DNA from: Anarhynchus alexandrinus
Taxonomy: Eukaryota > Chordata > Aves > Charadriiformes > Charadriidae
DNA length: 64,000 nucleotides
NCBI GenBank assembly: GCA_008711295.1
Contig: VUYV01000040.1
Location: 4,938,272-5,002,271, forward strand
Reading direction: 5' to 3'
Shown here: in pieces, positions 50,345-63,100 of the stretch
Position numbering within the stretch: position 1 is the first letter of the stretch
How the letters are laid out: each line of letters starts with the position of its first letter
Program-made: the position numbers and the translations under genes
The notes under the pieces: model-generated
The model's database searches: none
The model's input: the letters and a program-made list of their open reading frames with translations, nothing else
What the model was told of the DNA's origin: nothing

Positions 50345-50492
50345 CTAAATCTGCTGTTGAGAAGCTATGTGACCCTGGGTCAGCACGCTGACCTTTCTGT
50401 ATCTTAATTTCTGCATCTGCAAAACAGGTACAATAATCCTCATCAGTAGATCACATTTTTATAGCACTTTGTGGGTGTAAAGCACTCTGTGG
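50345..50492 (+). mobile_element. MIR-like ancient SINE
   Basis: GAAGCTATGTGACCCTGGGT, then ACCTTTCTGTATCTTAATTT, CTGCATCTGCAAAACAGGTA and CAATAATCCTCATC, followed by TGTAAAGCACTCTGTG. These follow the MIR core in order (tgtgaccttggg, acctctctgtgcctcagttt, catctgtaaaatgggg, aataatagtacc, gtaaagcgcttag). Confidence 0.75.
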
Positions 50493-51039
50493 GGGCTGAA
50501 AATTAGCATTATGATTCCTGTGAAACATCCATAATCATCTTCTCCAGGAAAGACAACTGGGGATTGAGAACCTCTACTCCAATAGAGCTTGTATCTGTCT
50601 CGGCCACGCGCTCCCTGCTCTCCACGCACTGACTGTGAGCCTTCATCACTTTCAGGCAGTTCTGTACAACAAGCGTAGCAAGCGCACAGCAAGCAAGGAT
50701 TTGCTTTAGGCTTATCGAAGACTTGTATTAATGAAAACTCATGATATTACATTACTTTTTTTTTTTAATAAGTGGGCTTATGAAAAAGGATTTGCTCTGG
50801 GTGTGATGCTTTTTTTTTTCAATATCGATGTATATGCATCACTTTTCAGATTAAGCTTTGAAACTTGGAGGCTGTCATTTATTCTACGGGATGCAGAGGT
50901 GGTCGTCTTAAATATTCATGGTTAGTGACTGCTGGGAGATAAAGTCAGAGGTGAAAGGGCAACATACAATTCAAAGAAGTCCTTAGGCTATGCTAATTTG
51001 CTTGATCTCATTTTTAAAAGTCAGACTTCTGACAGTCCC

Positions 51040-51190
51040 AGCAGGCCATCCCGTGCGGCACGCTCCTGCTGCGGGTGGAAGTCCATCGTTACTACTCGCT
51101 GCTAAAGCGGCCCGCAGAGCTCCGCGGCACGCAAAGGGGAGCAGCACAACAGCACTCGACGCACGGTGGCATCCCGGTCCTCTTCTAGGA
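51040..51190. other. GC-rich patch in upstream intron
   Basis: About 150 bases rich in CpG (GTGCGGCACGC, AAGCGGCCCGCAG, CTCCGCGGCACGC, ACTCGACGCACGG) within AT-rich surroundings. The open frames across it match nothing I know. It could be a regulatory patch or a GC-rich repeat relic. Confidence 0.35.
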
Positions 51191-52137
51191 TCAGGGAAAA
51201 CTGGCACTGGAAAGATGCTGAGGAAGGCATCTCGTCCATCCTTCGGGACAAATGCAGGATCAGCTACAGTGCTAGCCAGACGTGAAATTTCATATTAAAT
51301 CCGATATCCATAGTAGACCTGCAGCATTCTAAGGCAAAGATGGAGCAGGTTGAAAAGTAAAAGAAGATGGAGAGAAGGCCAGGTTCTCCCCATCTTGCAT
51401 GCATCTTTAGGGTCCCATGTGACAGCCGAGGAAAAACATCATCATCTTGTTACTGCTATCACGAGTTGTATTTAACTGTTGCTGTTCTCCCTTCGAGACA
51501 ACTACTAGATATGTTTCAGCTTCTCTACAAGAGTAGCAAACTGGAACAACAGCAAACCCTGTCCAAAACACAGACTCATGCTCTCACCCAAAGCAAAGAT
51601 GGCAGGTTTCAATACAATACAGTTTTCTGAATATTCCTTTGGCAGTATGCAGATACAGAGAAAAACAAATCTAAGGGAGACAGCAGCAAGGAAACTCCAC
51701 AAACACTCTCAACACGGCCTTGAGAGAGAGCTGGGAGGGAGAGCTTTTAGCTTGCATGCCAATCAAAGCAGGTTTGTGATTTAAGTGGAAGAAAATTATT
51801 TGTCGCTAATTCCTGCCACGTCCAAGGAAACGTGACTTTGTAAGTAACTTTGCCCATGTTAAGTAAGTACATGGCTTTGTCATCAGTTTCTTTTACAACT
51901 GGAATCAATCTGTAGAGCATGAACAGAGTGCTGGGGCCAACACTCCTGAAATGTCCTTCTAGGTGTGCTGGGACTCCATGCCTCCAGAAGGTGACTGTGC
52001 TAAGGTATATTGAAGAGGACGCAGTCAATAATTCCTGAAATCTAATTCCATATCTTGCAGGCACTAATCCAAACCCTGCTAAGGTCAACAGCAAGACTAC
52101 TGAAGGCATGAACAGCTTTTAACCCAGACCACGTTTA

Positions 52138-52265
52138 CTTTCTGTGTGCTCTTGAATAAGTTGCTTCATTTTCCCAATGTGTTAAGTTGAGAATGAAATG
52201 CTTTCATACACCACATGAGCACTGAGGGGATGCACAAGTAACATTTGTAGAGCATCCTGAAAATC
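52138..52265 (+). mobile_element. MIR-like SINE relic
   Basis: CTGTGTGCTCTTGAATAAGT and TGCTTCATTTTCCCAATGTG match the MIR core (gtgtgaccttgggcaagt, cttaacctctctgtg) with gaps. ACATTTGTAGAGCATCCTG lies where MIR has its gtaaagcgcttag box. Diverged, with approximate ends. Confidence 0.5.
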
Positions 52266-54495
52266 AAAATCATTCTCTGAATTCTGAAAACTATTACGAT
52301 GCATTACAGTGATGGAAAATTCTGCTGGATTTCTGAACAGTGAAAAATTTGTTCAGCCCCCCAAAGAGATTGGTGGTGCTTGCATCTACAGAGAAGCTGA
52401 TGCATGCCACCTGCATATTGCTCACAAACCACGAAGAGAGCCTACAGATGGGATGTCCAAAGAAAATACTGATCTGGACTCTGAGGTGCAGAGAAAAAGG
52501 AACTGATAAAGTCACTGGAAAGTAAAGTCAATGAATTTACCACATCCAGAAAAATCCGAAGTTTAACTATATTAATGCTACCGAGTGGTGCAATAATAGA
52601 AGTTGGATATATAGCTCTTGTCTAGGGACAGGGGACGATCATCCATCAGCACCACCACTGCAGTCTGCTCCACGTCCTGGCATAATGCCTATTTGGAGCA
52701 CAACCAGGACACCAGAGTTAGAACTGGAGACAACTCCTGTTTAACTTACCGGTAAGTTTGTTGGTCTTCAGAATCAAAGATACTAAAAGAGTTATACAGG
52801 ATCACAAAAAATGGGAATCCACTCTACCCACGTATGTTTTTTTTAACAGATCCATTTGGATATATGATTATTAAGATATTGTAGACATGAATATGCTACA
52901 CCTAACACAGAGATACATTAAATGTATATACTACACATCCGAAGAGTTAAACAAGTAATATTTTACGCTTTCAATGATCATATCATTATTTTAAAAGGGA
53001 TCTATACGTATATTTATGCAGCTAGGTAAGGGTTTATGATCTCTTGGAATTACATAAACCAGCTTGGCAGAACAGAGAAAGTTAACATTTGAAAAATGTT
53101 AATAAATAATTACTAAATGAAATCATTAAAACGGAAAGCAATCAGAAATGATAAAGAACTTTAAGATTCAAAAAGCACATGTTGTCCAAGTTAGAGTCCC
53201 TGTGGATACTGTACAAAAGGCTTGAATATTCACACATTTGTACGAGAAAGTAAAAGCACTGAACATCAATATTTTCAAGTCCACGTTCTGCCTAAATTTG
53301 GCAAAATGAGTTAAATCGTGTTTCATCTAATAAGAAATTGGCATGGTGGTGAACAATGAAAAGAACAAATATCTGGAATTGGCAGTCAGAGAGGCAAGAA
53401 TAAAAATCTTCTCCAACACTTGGAGTAGTTTTTAAAGCTCTTTTAAGTAGAATATAGGAAGAACAAAAAGTTTCACATTAAATATTTGGGTCTGGAAAAA
53501 AAAGAACTATAAAATCCCTTTAAGGATCACTATCTAACACAGTACGCAGTGTAAAACAATTGCTTTTATTATTCTCCATTTTGGGAGCGTGGGAGCAACT
53601 TTGTCATCCATAAAAATAGCCACACAATCTTGGACAAGCATCTTCCTTTCCTTCTTTGGCAACGGTTGCTGTCTGAATCACCTTCTGTTTTTGCCACATT
53701 ATTGCTCTTCCCAAATAACATGGATGCGTACTCCTGCCAGCTGTGCTTTTGGGGATTGCACTCCATCACCAATACTGTTACCACTACATTTCCACCAGCC
53801 CTTACTACAAGTTATATATCTGCTCAATATTACTTTTTAAGGGTATAATCCCCTATATAATTCTCAGTATTAGCCCTTGGATGTGTCATTTGTTTTGCCT
53901 GCAACTGCCAATTGTTTCTGTGGAGTTTGATGACAGCTGCCAAGTTGTATTTCTGTTGGATGCATAAGAACACCCATGTGTGTAAACACGGATTTGTTTG
54001 TGTGCCCCTACTTGAATGCATGGAAGGTTTCCACCGTGGACATCATCAGCCACGTGGCTCAGACCTGCTGGTCGAACACACAGAGAGAACGGTGAGTGGT
54101 GAAAACAGTGACCTAAATGCAAAACAGCTAACCAAAACAAAAAAACAGTGAAAGGGTCCCTATGGCCTGGGAGTGATAATTTTACACCTAAGAAAAACAA
54201 GTATATTTTTTGCTGTGCTTGAAAGATCTGGTTCCAGGAACGAAGTTCTCTGCCAACACGCACTGCAAGGATTAGGACAGTCCAGGCAGAAGCTGGTAAT
54301 AAACGTAGTAAGATGCTCGTTAAACTTTGGTTTCTGTGGAGAAAAAAAGAAAAGCTTCTGGAGACTAGAGATTTGGCTGTGTACTTCAGAAACACCATTG
54401 CTGAGTATTTTGAGACTGAACATAGAGTTGATTTCTAAAAGCTGAGATTTAAGTTTTCCTGGAAAAGTCTGCCTCCCTTAAAACAAATATATTTT

Positions 54496-54497
<2 letters not shown>

Positions 54498-54526
<29 letters not shown>

Positions 54527-54546
54527 GAGAGAGAGAGAGAGATATA
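54498..54546. repeat. TA / CA / GA compound microsatellite
   Basis: (TA)n of about 22 bases, then CACACA, then (GA)n. A typical compound dinucleotide repeat. Confidence 0.95.
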
Positions 54547-55962
54547 GGGGAGTACATATTACTCGGCAGTCGCAAAGAAAGAGTAGTGCTTTTTTTTTCC
54601 TCAAATGACGAACCTTATTAGAATAAGGTTGCTATTCTAAAAACTTCTTGTGCTTTTATCTAAAATTCTCCCTCAAAACTCTACAATCTGCCAGTGTCTT
54701 TTATCCTCACATCAGTCTCCTTTTTTTCTGTACCATCAATTAAGAATAAATATTCAGCTGCAAGCTAGAGATCAAGGTTGGATCACTGGTTTTGCTGGTC
54801 ATTCAAATCTTACCATCTTAGGGGCTCCAGGAAGCTTTGGATGGAAGTGACTCATTTGGTCAGCATTACAGGGCTTTTCTCAATGTAACAAGCCTTCATC
54901 ACAGGAAAGAAAGAAGACAAAAGTGAGAGTGGCAGCAGGGCAACAGATCACTGATGTCCCAAGGACATGTGCCTTGGTGTCGATCCAGCTGGAGGAGGCC
55001 AGTTGTGAAGCACTGCTATCAGCCCCGAAGAGCCAGACCTTGGGGCACAGCAGTGTTGCAGCCATCGGCATCTTCCAGTACATCTTCTTGTCCAGTTTAG
55101 ACATCATTAAAGTTCTAGACTTCTCTGTTTCTAAAATAGATGCTGCATTGTTTGGGAAACTTCCAGAGACATTGCAATACACAAAGGTGGGGGAAAAAAA
55201 GGTCCGACAGCTCTTCCATTTGACCAGCATAACCACTATCACCCTGCCTTAGAGCAAGGACCATCTGACTGTGGCCAGTAGCAGATGTCCAGGGAATCAG
55301 AATAAGAAATAGGCGGGTAAAGAGCAAACTCTTTTTAACTTGTATACTTTGAGTGCTTACATATTGCCAGGGGTAGAGATCACAACTGAGCAATCCTTTC
55401 TAGCAGGCACCTATTCCACATGACTTGATTTATACCTTTTCGCTAAATCCTACTGTGCACTTATTTATATTTTGAATCCATTGGAACCCATTTATATTTC
55501 TGGCTTTCACAGCGTGGTGGTGTTAGGGTAGTAACTGAGTGGGGAAACATGCTTCCTTTGCTTTGCTAAAACAAGGTATTTGGCAGTTCCAGGCAGTTCC
55601 AGGCACATCTTCTAGTTCTTTCATCTTTCATCCTTATTCACCTTATCCACAAGATTATAGACTTTATTTCTGTTTTTATATTTTGCCATCTGTTTGGCAT
55701 GCGATCTTTGTCTCTGCAGAGCTGCTACAAAGGAATACGGATACGGAACCTCTGACTGTGGCCCCTTTTAAAATCCTGAGAAGGTAACTGCAAGGGCAGA
55801 GATGTCTTTGTAGGTGCTCATCTAGCCCTGAATTTTTGAAGAACTAAATGTTAAAAACATGGGCAGATGCTCTTAAATAAGCGCTACATGAACCCAGTCA
55901 ATGAAGCACCATGTGTGCATAGGAGTCCTGCAGGAACAGGAGTAAGGCACGTATCGGCAACG

Positions 55963-56008
55963 TGTGAGTGTGTGTGTGCGCCCGTGCGCACGTGCACGTG
56001 TATATTCG
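55963..56008. repeat. Alternating purine-pyrimidine (TG/CG) tract
   Basis: GTGTGAGTGTGTGTGTGCGC followed by CCGTGCGCACGTGCACGTGT. Largely alternating and CpG-containing, the kind of sequence that can adopt Z-DNA under negative supercoiling. Confidence 0.7.
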
Positions 56009-56726
56009 GAGGAGTGGAAAGGAGTGAATGAAGGAGGGGCAGGAAATCGCCCCCTTGACCTCCAGCTTTCTCAGTTGGTGAGGGGATCCATCTTAACGCC
56101 GCTCAGCAAGAGCAATATTCTGTGAAACAAGAGCCTGGACTGTATCAAAAAACAAGGGAATTTTTGGCAAAACCAGGGGGTGAGGGGGAATCCAGATGAA
56201 TGTTTCTCATTAATAATCAACCAAGTAATAATTTATATGAAGTCTACAGTGTCTGCCAGACCTACTCCATAAGCAAAGCCCTCGTAGCATCATCAAAACA
56301 CTTGCCACTTGAAAATTACTTCTATGAGACATATATCACTGACAAAGCTTTAGGGCTGTATTATTGTACTTTTGCTTTTTTGAAGAAAGCGCTGTGTCCG
56401 CACAGAGGAATAGTTTACAGCAGACAACCCCGAAACTTCAGATGCTGTTCCTCAGAGCTGGCTATGCTGTAAAAAAAACCAAACCACCTAAAAGCAAATC
56501 TGTCCTCCTCTCAATCCCTGCCCACAAAATCACACGACAAATACTATATTTAGAGCAATATACATGACAAAGACTAAATGAAAGAAAACCACCTTCTCTT
56601 TTTACAAGCAAATCATGGAGTGAATCACTCCTGGTTCATCCCTTATTGCCTCAGCGCTTGGCACAACAGGACCCCAATCTTTTTTAGAGCTTTTAATGCA
56701 ATGCAAATGATAGGAGAGAATAACAA

Positions 56727-56740
56727 ATAATAATAATAAT
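56727..56740. repeat. AAT trinucleotide repeat
   Basis: Short (AAT)n microsatellite of about five units. Confidence 0.8.
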
Positions 56741-57164
56741 ACAACAAAGTGTTACCACAATAGATGCCACTCTCCTCCTAAGATGCAACTTCAATGCTGT
56801 TGTGTAAAGAAATCCACAGTGTCACTGTAATGCTATTTCTATTACTCTTTCTGCTCATGGATAGTCATCAGTGCCATTTTGACCTCAAAGTGGTCTCAGA
56901 CACTACCTGCCCGTGGTGAATCTATTTAGTTTCCCCTTAGAAGAGCTCTGCAAAGAAGTACCTGACAGGCAAGCCTGAGAATGAGCTGGAAAACTCAGGA
57001 CTTGATGCTGAGGGAGTCTGACGACGGTTTGTCAGTTTTTTACGGCTGACAGCTGCATGCGTAAGAAGGTAGAATCAGAAAAAATTGACTAATCTGAGTC
57101 TCCATCCCCAATCAGTTGCTCTTCTATGTGTGAAACTCCATTGCCATTGCAGTGGAAACTTGTG

Positions 57165-57272
57165 GAGGTGAAAACAGAAGGGGGAAAAAGGAGAAGCAGA
57201 AAAATGGGAAAGAAGGAAAAAGGTAAAGAGAAAAATAAAAAGAAACGCAGGGAAGGAGGCGAAGGAGAGGGA
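57165..57272. repeat. Polypurine tract
   Basis: About 108 bases that are almost all A and G, with only a few pyrimidines, on the plus strand. The Lys/Glu/Arg-rich ORF through it is a composition artefact. Confidence 0.8.
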
Positions 57273-59463
57273 AAGATGAACAGACAACAGTATTGTCTGG
57301 ATCCTCTGTGGCACAGGTCCGTGCTCTACCCACAGGCTGTTTTGACCAGTGCCAGTATTTTGAAGGATTCATGAGTTTATAGCACCTCACGATGTCCAAA
57401 GTCCTGACCTTCACAAAGTCCCTGCTGCTTAAGAACCGCTCCACGCAGCAGGAACAACGGGCTCCTTCCACCTCCTCATCAATAAATCACTTCCTTGTAT
57501 GGGGTCAGTCATAAGTTCATTGTGGAGAAAATAACAAAACTGCAAATTCTGCACACTGCCACCTGATCCCCAGTTAATAGCTCCAAAACCAGTTTGCAAA
57601 AATATGGGACCGACCAATACACAAGATGCAATGTAATACATTGCCTATACAATGTAAAATGTGCACAGCTGTTGTTTCCTGATTTTGAAAAGTCTTTGTG
57701 CACTTACAATACACTTCTTGAGATAACCCTCTCCAGTTTTGCACTTCTTTCAGTTTCTCCAGTTTTGGCTTCATCGTGGTGGGCTATTCAGTAAGGCTTG
57801 CATTAGCCAAATGAAGTAGCCTCTTTAAGCTCACTTCATTGGAATCTGTTTGCCCAATGTACCTCTTCCTAAAGTAAAACTTTGCTATGTTCCTTGAAAA
57901 CGGCATCACCTTTCACCTCAAAGCTCTAGAAGATGAGAAAAGAAATAAATAAAACATGATTATACAGCCTAGGAACTGTTAATGGATTTTCTTTGTTTGC
58001 TGTCTAGGAAAGTGCTGTATTCAGGAAATTTGAGAGGCAATTCTATGGCACAAAAAGAAAAAAAGGTTATTGGAAGATATAAGGACCTAAGTAGATGTAA
58101 ATGAATATGGAAAAGAAGTTGAAGAAATAGGAAAAATTTCAATTCTCAAGCTAGGCTAATACTGAAATATAACCCTTGTAATAGATGAAACATAAAAAGC
58201 CTCCAACATGTAAAAGATGGTAAAATACCATCTTCTGGATATTAATGTGACCTCAGAGAAAATGGGGAAAAAAATGAAATTCAGACATTCCATTGGACAT
58301 TTCCTAAATGAAAACAAAAGGGACTCATTTTTCTCATGAATCATGAAAGAAGTGCTGGCTATTAAACTGGAGTTACCGTGTGGATCCTTGAATCTGTGGA
58401 ATGCATACACAAACACTCTCCTTGCCTTTCCAGGGTCACAGGAGTAATAACAGCCTTGCTGAAACTGGAAAGAAGCTGTACAGTCCAGAAAGGTATATCA
58501 CCGGCACGAGCAAGTTCTCACAGAAACACAAGAAAAACTGGGCTCTGTCAGACTGAAGGATCCTTCCACCCCTCTAGCCCAGAAACCTGCCCCTAACAGC
58601 AAATCCCTAATGGTGCTTAGTACCAAAACACAACAATCCTGAGGTGAAACCTCCATATAACGATCTCCTAATCTCCAACACTCTGCAGCTCAGGGGCTTC
58701 CTACGCCAGAGGAAGTTCTGTCTCTCCTTCAGGTTTATTTTTGGATGAAAATACCAATGAGCTTTATTGCATGGGATGTATTTCTCGTGGTGTCATTACT
58801 GGAGATGACAGCAAGTTGTCCTGAGAAATCAGCTGGAAAATCTTTAGTGACGATATTTCAAACTTTAAACCAAGTTATTCTATGTGCATGCTTCTCCCTT
58901 AAAAGCCTGAGCAAACCGGCATAAGAGAGAGTTAAACTATAATGTTAAATGATTGTTCCTGGTACTATTTTCCTAGTTTCTTTCATGATAAATCATTTAA
59001 ATAGCAGGGTCCAAATTCCTAAAACCATTGTATCTTTGACCCACAGAGTACTGGAAGGAGGGTAAGTACACTAGACGTAGTAAAGGTTTGCTGTCCATAA
59101 ATGAATGCAGCAAGAATTTTTGATATTTTGTGTTATCTTCTATTAGAACTGTTTGATCTCCACGCAGTTTATGGCAGTAACTTGTACGACAATATTTGAA
59201 TGCTCTGTGCATGGGCAGAATACCTGTTGGATTTGAATTTGATTAACTAACTGTTGAGTAAGTAATAAAGTGATACTTGGTGAATTAATAAACTGTTTAT
59301 TGGTTAAGAGAATTAACGAAGAATCCTATCTTGAGAAATACTATGCTACATAAAACATAATCTGAAAAGAAGCCAGAGTTGATAGCAGCAAGTAATGCTC
59401 CCGAGTGTCTATAAAAAGAGCTGTCTTAATTAAACTCCAATGCACTATGACAAAGCTATTTTG

Positions 59464-59583
59464 TTAGATTTTGGCTTTAAAAGCCATCTAGCACCTCAGC
59501 AAACTGCAAACATTCTCTTGTGCTTAGATTTTGGCTTTAAAAGCCATCTAGCACCTCAGCAAACTGAAAACATTCCTATATGC
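59464..59583. repeat. 60-base tandem duplication
   Basis: Two adjacent 60-base units (59464-59523 and 59524-59583) start TTAGATTTTGGCTTTAAAAG. The first 43 bases are identical, with scattered differences in the last 17. Each unit contains the self-complementary GGCTTTAAAAGCC. Because 60 is a multiple of three, a short repeat ORF (DFGFKSHLAPQQT twice) results; there is no sign it is coding. Confidence 0.93.
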
Positions 59584-59767
59584 TTAGCTCTCACTACAAA
59601 TACAGAGTGTTACTACAGCTCTTCGGGACCATGAGAAACCATTAAGCTGCTTTAGAGAAGCAGGTATCTTAGCTAATGGCAGGCTCAGGCCATGGGCAGC
59701 ATATCTCCATCCAAAACATAAGGATTTGTGAGTTCACAGGGGTCTCAGCCAGGTATTGCCAGGTATC

Positions 59768-60186
59768 ACACCTCTCCTATGAGGAGAGGCTGAAAGAGTT
59801 GGGGCTATTCAGCCTGGAGAAGAGAAGGCTCTGGGGAGATCTTATTGCGGCCTTCCAGTACCTAAAGGGGGCCTACAGGAGAGATGGGGAAGGACTTTTT
59901 ACAAGGGCATATAATGACAGGACGAGGGGGAATGGCTTTAAACCGGAAGAGGGCAGGTTTAGATTAAACATTAGGAAGAAATTTTTCACTGTGAGGGTGG
60001 TAAGGCACTGGAACAGGTTGCCCCGAGAGGTTGTTGAGGCCCCATCCCTGGAGGTGTTCAAGGCCAGGCTGGACGTGGCCTTGGGCAACCTGGTCTAGTG
60101 GGAGGTGTCCCTGCCTATAGCAGGGGGGTTGGAACTCCATGATCTTCAAGGTCCTTTCCAACCTAAACCGTTCTATGATTCTATGA
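59768..60186 (+). mobile_element. CR1 retrotransposon, 5'-truncated, well preserved
   Basis: Plus-strand CR1 of about 419 bases, antisense to ENOX1. The ORF2 tail is open from [20 protein letters not shown] to [13 protein letters not shown] and a stop (about 110 codons). The 3' UTR follows and ends in TTCTATGATTCTATGA. It closely resembles the copies at 3197 and 31837, so the three probably belong to one recently active subfamily. Confidence 0.95.
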
Positions 60187-63100
60187 CTTGGTAGCCACAT
60201 GGGGATGAAGAGAGCGAGCTCTGGTGACCAGAGAGCTTGTACATAGACATAGATGACAAAGGATGTAAAATCAGGCACGAGTGACTTAAAGAACAGGCGT
60301 TTTGCATTGAGGAGTATGGGATGAACGCTGTATAAACAAAGAAAGCAGAAAGTACCATCCAATGTATGATTCCTTCTACATTCAAAAGAGGAAGAATAGC
60401 AAAGAATACCCATGGAATTGAGGATTTGCCTGAGCACTGTTGCTGAGGCAACCATCTTTTCTTCAGCTTTGGATAACCTGCAACACTCCGTTTTTGGCTA
60501 GACACCTGCCAGAAGGGAGGGTAATAAAGTGTGCTAGAGAAAAAACAGAGTATGTTGCTTACAAAACAGGGCATTTTTCTTAACCTTTCCATTGCTACAC
60601 CTGTGATTTGACCTGTGCTCTCAATCTCAAACAGATTAAATAAAGAAAAGATTAAATAAATATAAGCAATAAGTTTCTACATTAGCATTGTCTTGATCTG
60701 CAGCTGGTAAATTCACAAATGTAATACTTGGCTTGAGCTAAAAGTATTTAGAATGTGTTTTTGAAACATCTCTTCATTAGCTAAGGCTTCCTTTAACTAC
60801 CTTTCTCCTTCTCGTATTTTGCAGGGTTTGAAAATTTCCTGATGCATTCACTGCAATTCAAGATGATGTTTCAACTTCCCTTTCCACCTATGAACCTGAC
60901 TGATCGGTTTTGGATCTGGATGGTATAAGCACAAGGGCCCTCTCAGCTCTCTGAAGTGCCTGATTTAGGCAGCCAGACTCAATGGTCAAATGGCTGGCAG
61001 TGGTGGTAACGGGAGTACTCTTCATGGCTGGTAGAGAAATCCCAAGTGGGATACCCCTAACTTCAGAATAAAACCATTCCCCTTTTTCAACACGCTGTTT
61101 GAGTGCAGTAATTATTCCATTGACCAATTTAGAAGAGGCTTGACATTAAAACAGTATCAGGAGAGTGTGCGTCTCGCTAAGGTAAATAAGGGTAGCCCAT
61201 ATGTCTGAAAGCTGTTATTTCAGCCTTTTAGCAGACTTAGACAGACAATTCCACATCCTTTGACATCTGGGTCACAACCATAAAGTTTTCCGGCACAAGT
61301 ACAATAATTATAACATCATGACTAGCTTTTTTTCAGCTCATCTCCATTCCTTTTGCATCTCCCACAGAGCAGAAAACCCTTCTCTCCACCATCTGGGCAT
61401 ATCTCTAGTACAAGGAAGGTCATCAGCAGCTAGAGATGCCCGAGTAGCCAGCTGCTCCGCAGTCCTCCCTTCCCCGGGGCCTCAGTACCGGAGCCATTAT
61501 CAATGGAACGGTGCGGACTAATAATCCTTGATTTTGGCAAATAGCCCAGGGGCAGCCAGCTGGGATGGGTTAAATTGTCCTGAGGTTCTTTTAAGTTACC
61601 CTGGGAGCTGTGCAGGGCAGCGCACAGAACTGGGTTAATGCTTTTGGCCCCCAGTGACTCCTTCCATCTCTCCCGTCTCTCCCAGCAAGGGGAAATGCAT
61701 GCTTCAACTAATAATAAACCAACGCTGAGCGTGTGGAGAGCACCGTGCCAAATATCAAACAGCTGGGGCTCCCTAGCCAGCCATCAGCTAGCCCAATCAC
61801 AGCATCGCCTGAAGTCTTCAAGAGAAGTGAAAATAAGGTGGGTAAAAAAGAAACTTCCAAATCAACTGGAAAAAAAAATAATATCTCAGAACATTTGTAT
61901 AAAGCTCTTGTGTCTTGTCAAGGAGTTTCTTATGACACAGCTTTTCTTTCCTAACAAACACAAAACTCCACTCATGTTCTTCACCGAAAAAGGAACTAAA
62001 AAGATGAGAAACGCTTACAGGATGAAGAAGGAATCTCTCCAAGAACACTTGCATCTCTGTACCTCCAAAATAGCTTAAAATAAAGGCATTGTTCTTGGCT
62101 GCCTTTCAGCATTGGAAAAAAAAAAAAGGTTTATATTTTTCCTTAGAAAGTAGCAATCTTGACAACATTCTTACAATGTCATATTTCATTATCCAGTTTA
62201 ACAGGAAAAGATCTGGTTTGAAAAGAAATCGGGAGACTTTGTAAATGAACAGCATACTTCAGGAAGCAGAGTGAGGTACTGTGTGCACAAAATTAGTTCA
62301 ACTTGTATCCTGATTAAGGAAGAATCCAGGCTTTGTATCTCTTGCGCATAACACATTGTAATTTAGATTATATTAGTGGTTGTATGCAAAACTTGTAACC
62401 TAAAATTCTTGCTGCTAGAAAATTTCATCTGCAATTTCTGGCAGCCTGCACCAAGGGTTCATCTGCTAATATTTCCGAGCAGCGAACTAAAGGCATAGCA
62501 ATTTCACACACGCTCACACACAGTTTCAACCCCACCATTCAGAAATGAAATTAGCCTTTTTTGGTATTTGCAATTTATTATCAGAGCCCTCTACACGTGA
62601 CTCTTTTTGACAATGCTTTCAAGAAAGATGCAGGTTTATAAACACCGAGAACAGAAGAAGCATTCATTATTTCAAGAAGTATCTATTTTTTTTTTTTCAA
62701 ATTAAAGATAAAACCAAATTATGTCAGACAGACTTTGTTTCAAATTATAATGATTCTTTATCCCATTTTTAGTGAAAATGCATTTCTTTTTAACATTTAT
62801 GGCCTTGAAAATGTTATCCACATTAAGAGGCTTCTTTTGCCTCACCGTGTACATTTCCACAGCTAGGGTTCTGTCAATAGTTTTATAATAAAACTTTGTT
62901 TTCTTCAGAGCTTTGTATGTCAACCATAAAAATATGTTCCAGGATGAAAATTGGCAGAGTGTTGGTTCTCAGTTCAAGGATACATGATAGTATTGTTCGT
63001 AATATATTTTTAGCATCTTTTTCCAATACGAAAAAGAAACTCCAGCCCAAACTTCCTTCACAGGCTTTGTTAAGAATTTTTTTTAAAAGTGTCAAACTAA

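Noticed and set aside
53886..54398. Minus-strand ORF of 170 codons
   Set aside because: Longest non-repeat ORF in this intron, but the composition is ordinary intronic and no domain was recognised. Its overlap with an unrelated frame on the plus strand adds no support.
54923..55252. Plus-strand ORF of 109 codons
   Set aside because: No similarity to a protein I know, no repeat or pseudogene context, and length compatible with chance in an intron.
59676..60098. Possible host gene of 140 codons on the plus strand
   Set aside because: All but its first 31 or so codons are the CR1 ORF2 tail; annotated as a retrotransposon instead.
60888..61127. Minus-strand ORF of 79 codons beginning MVNGIITALKQRVEKGEW
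   Set aside because: Looks protein-like at first, but I cannot assign it to ENOX1 or any family, and no splice sites or partner exons fit. Too weak to call.
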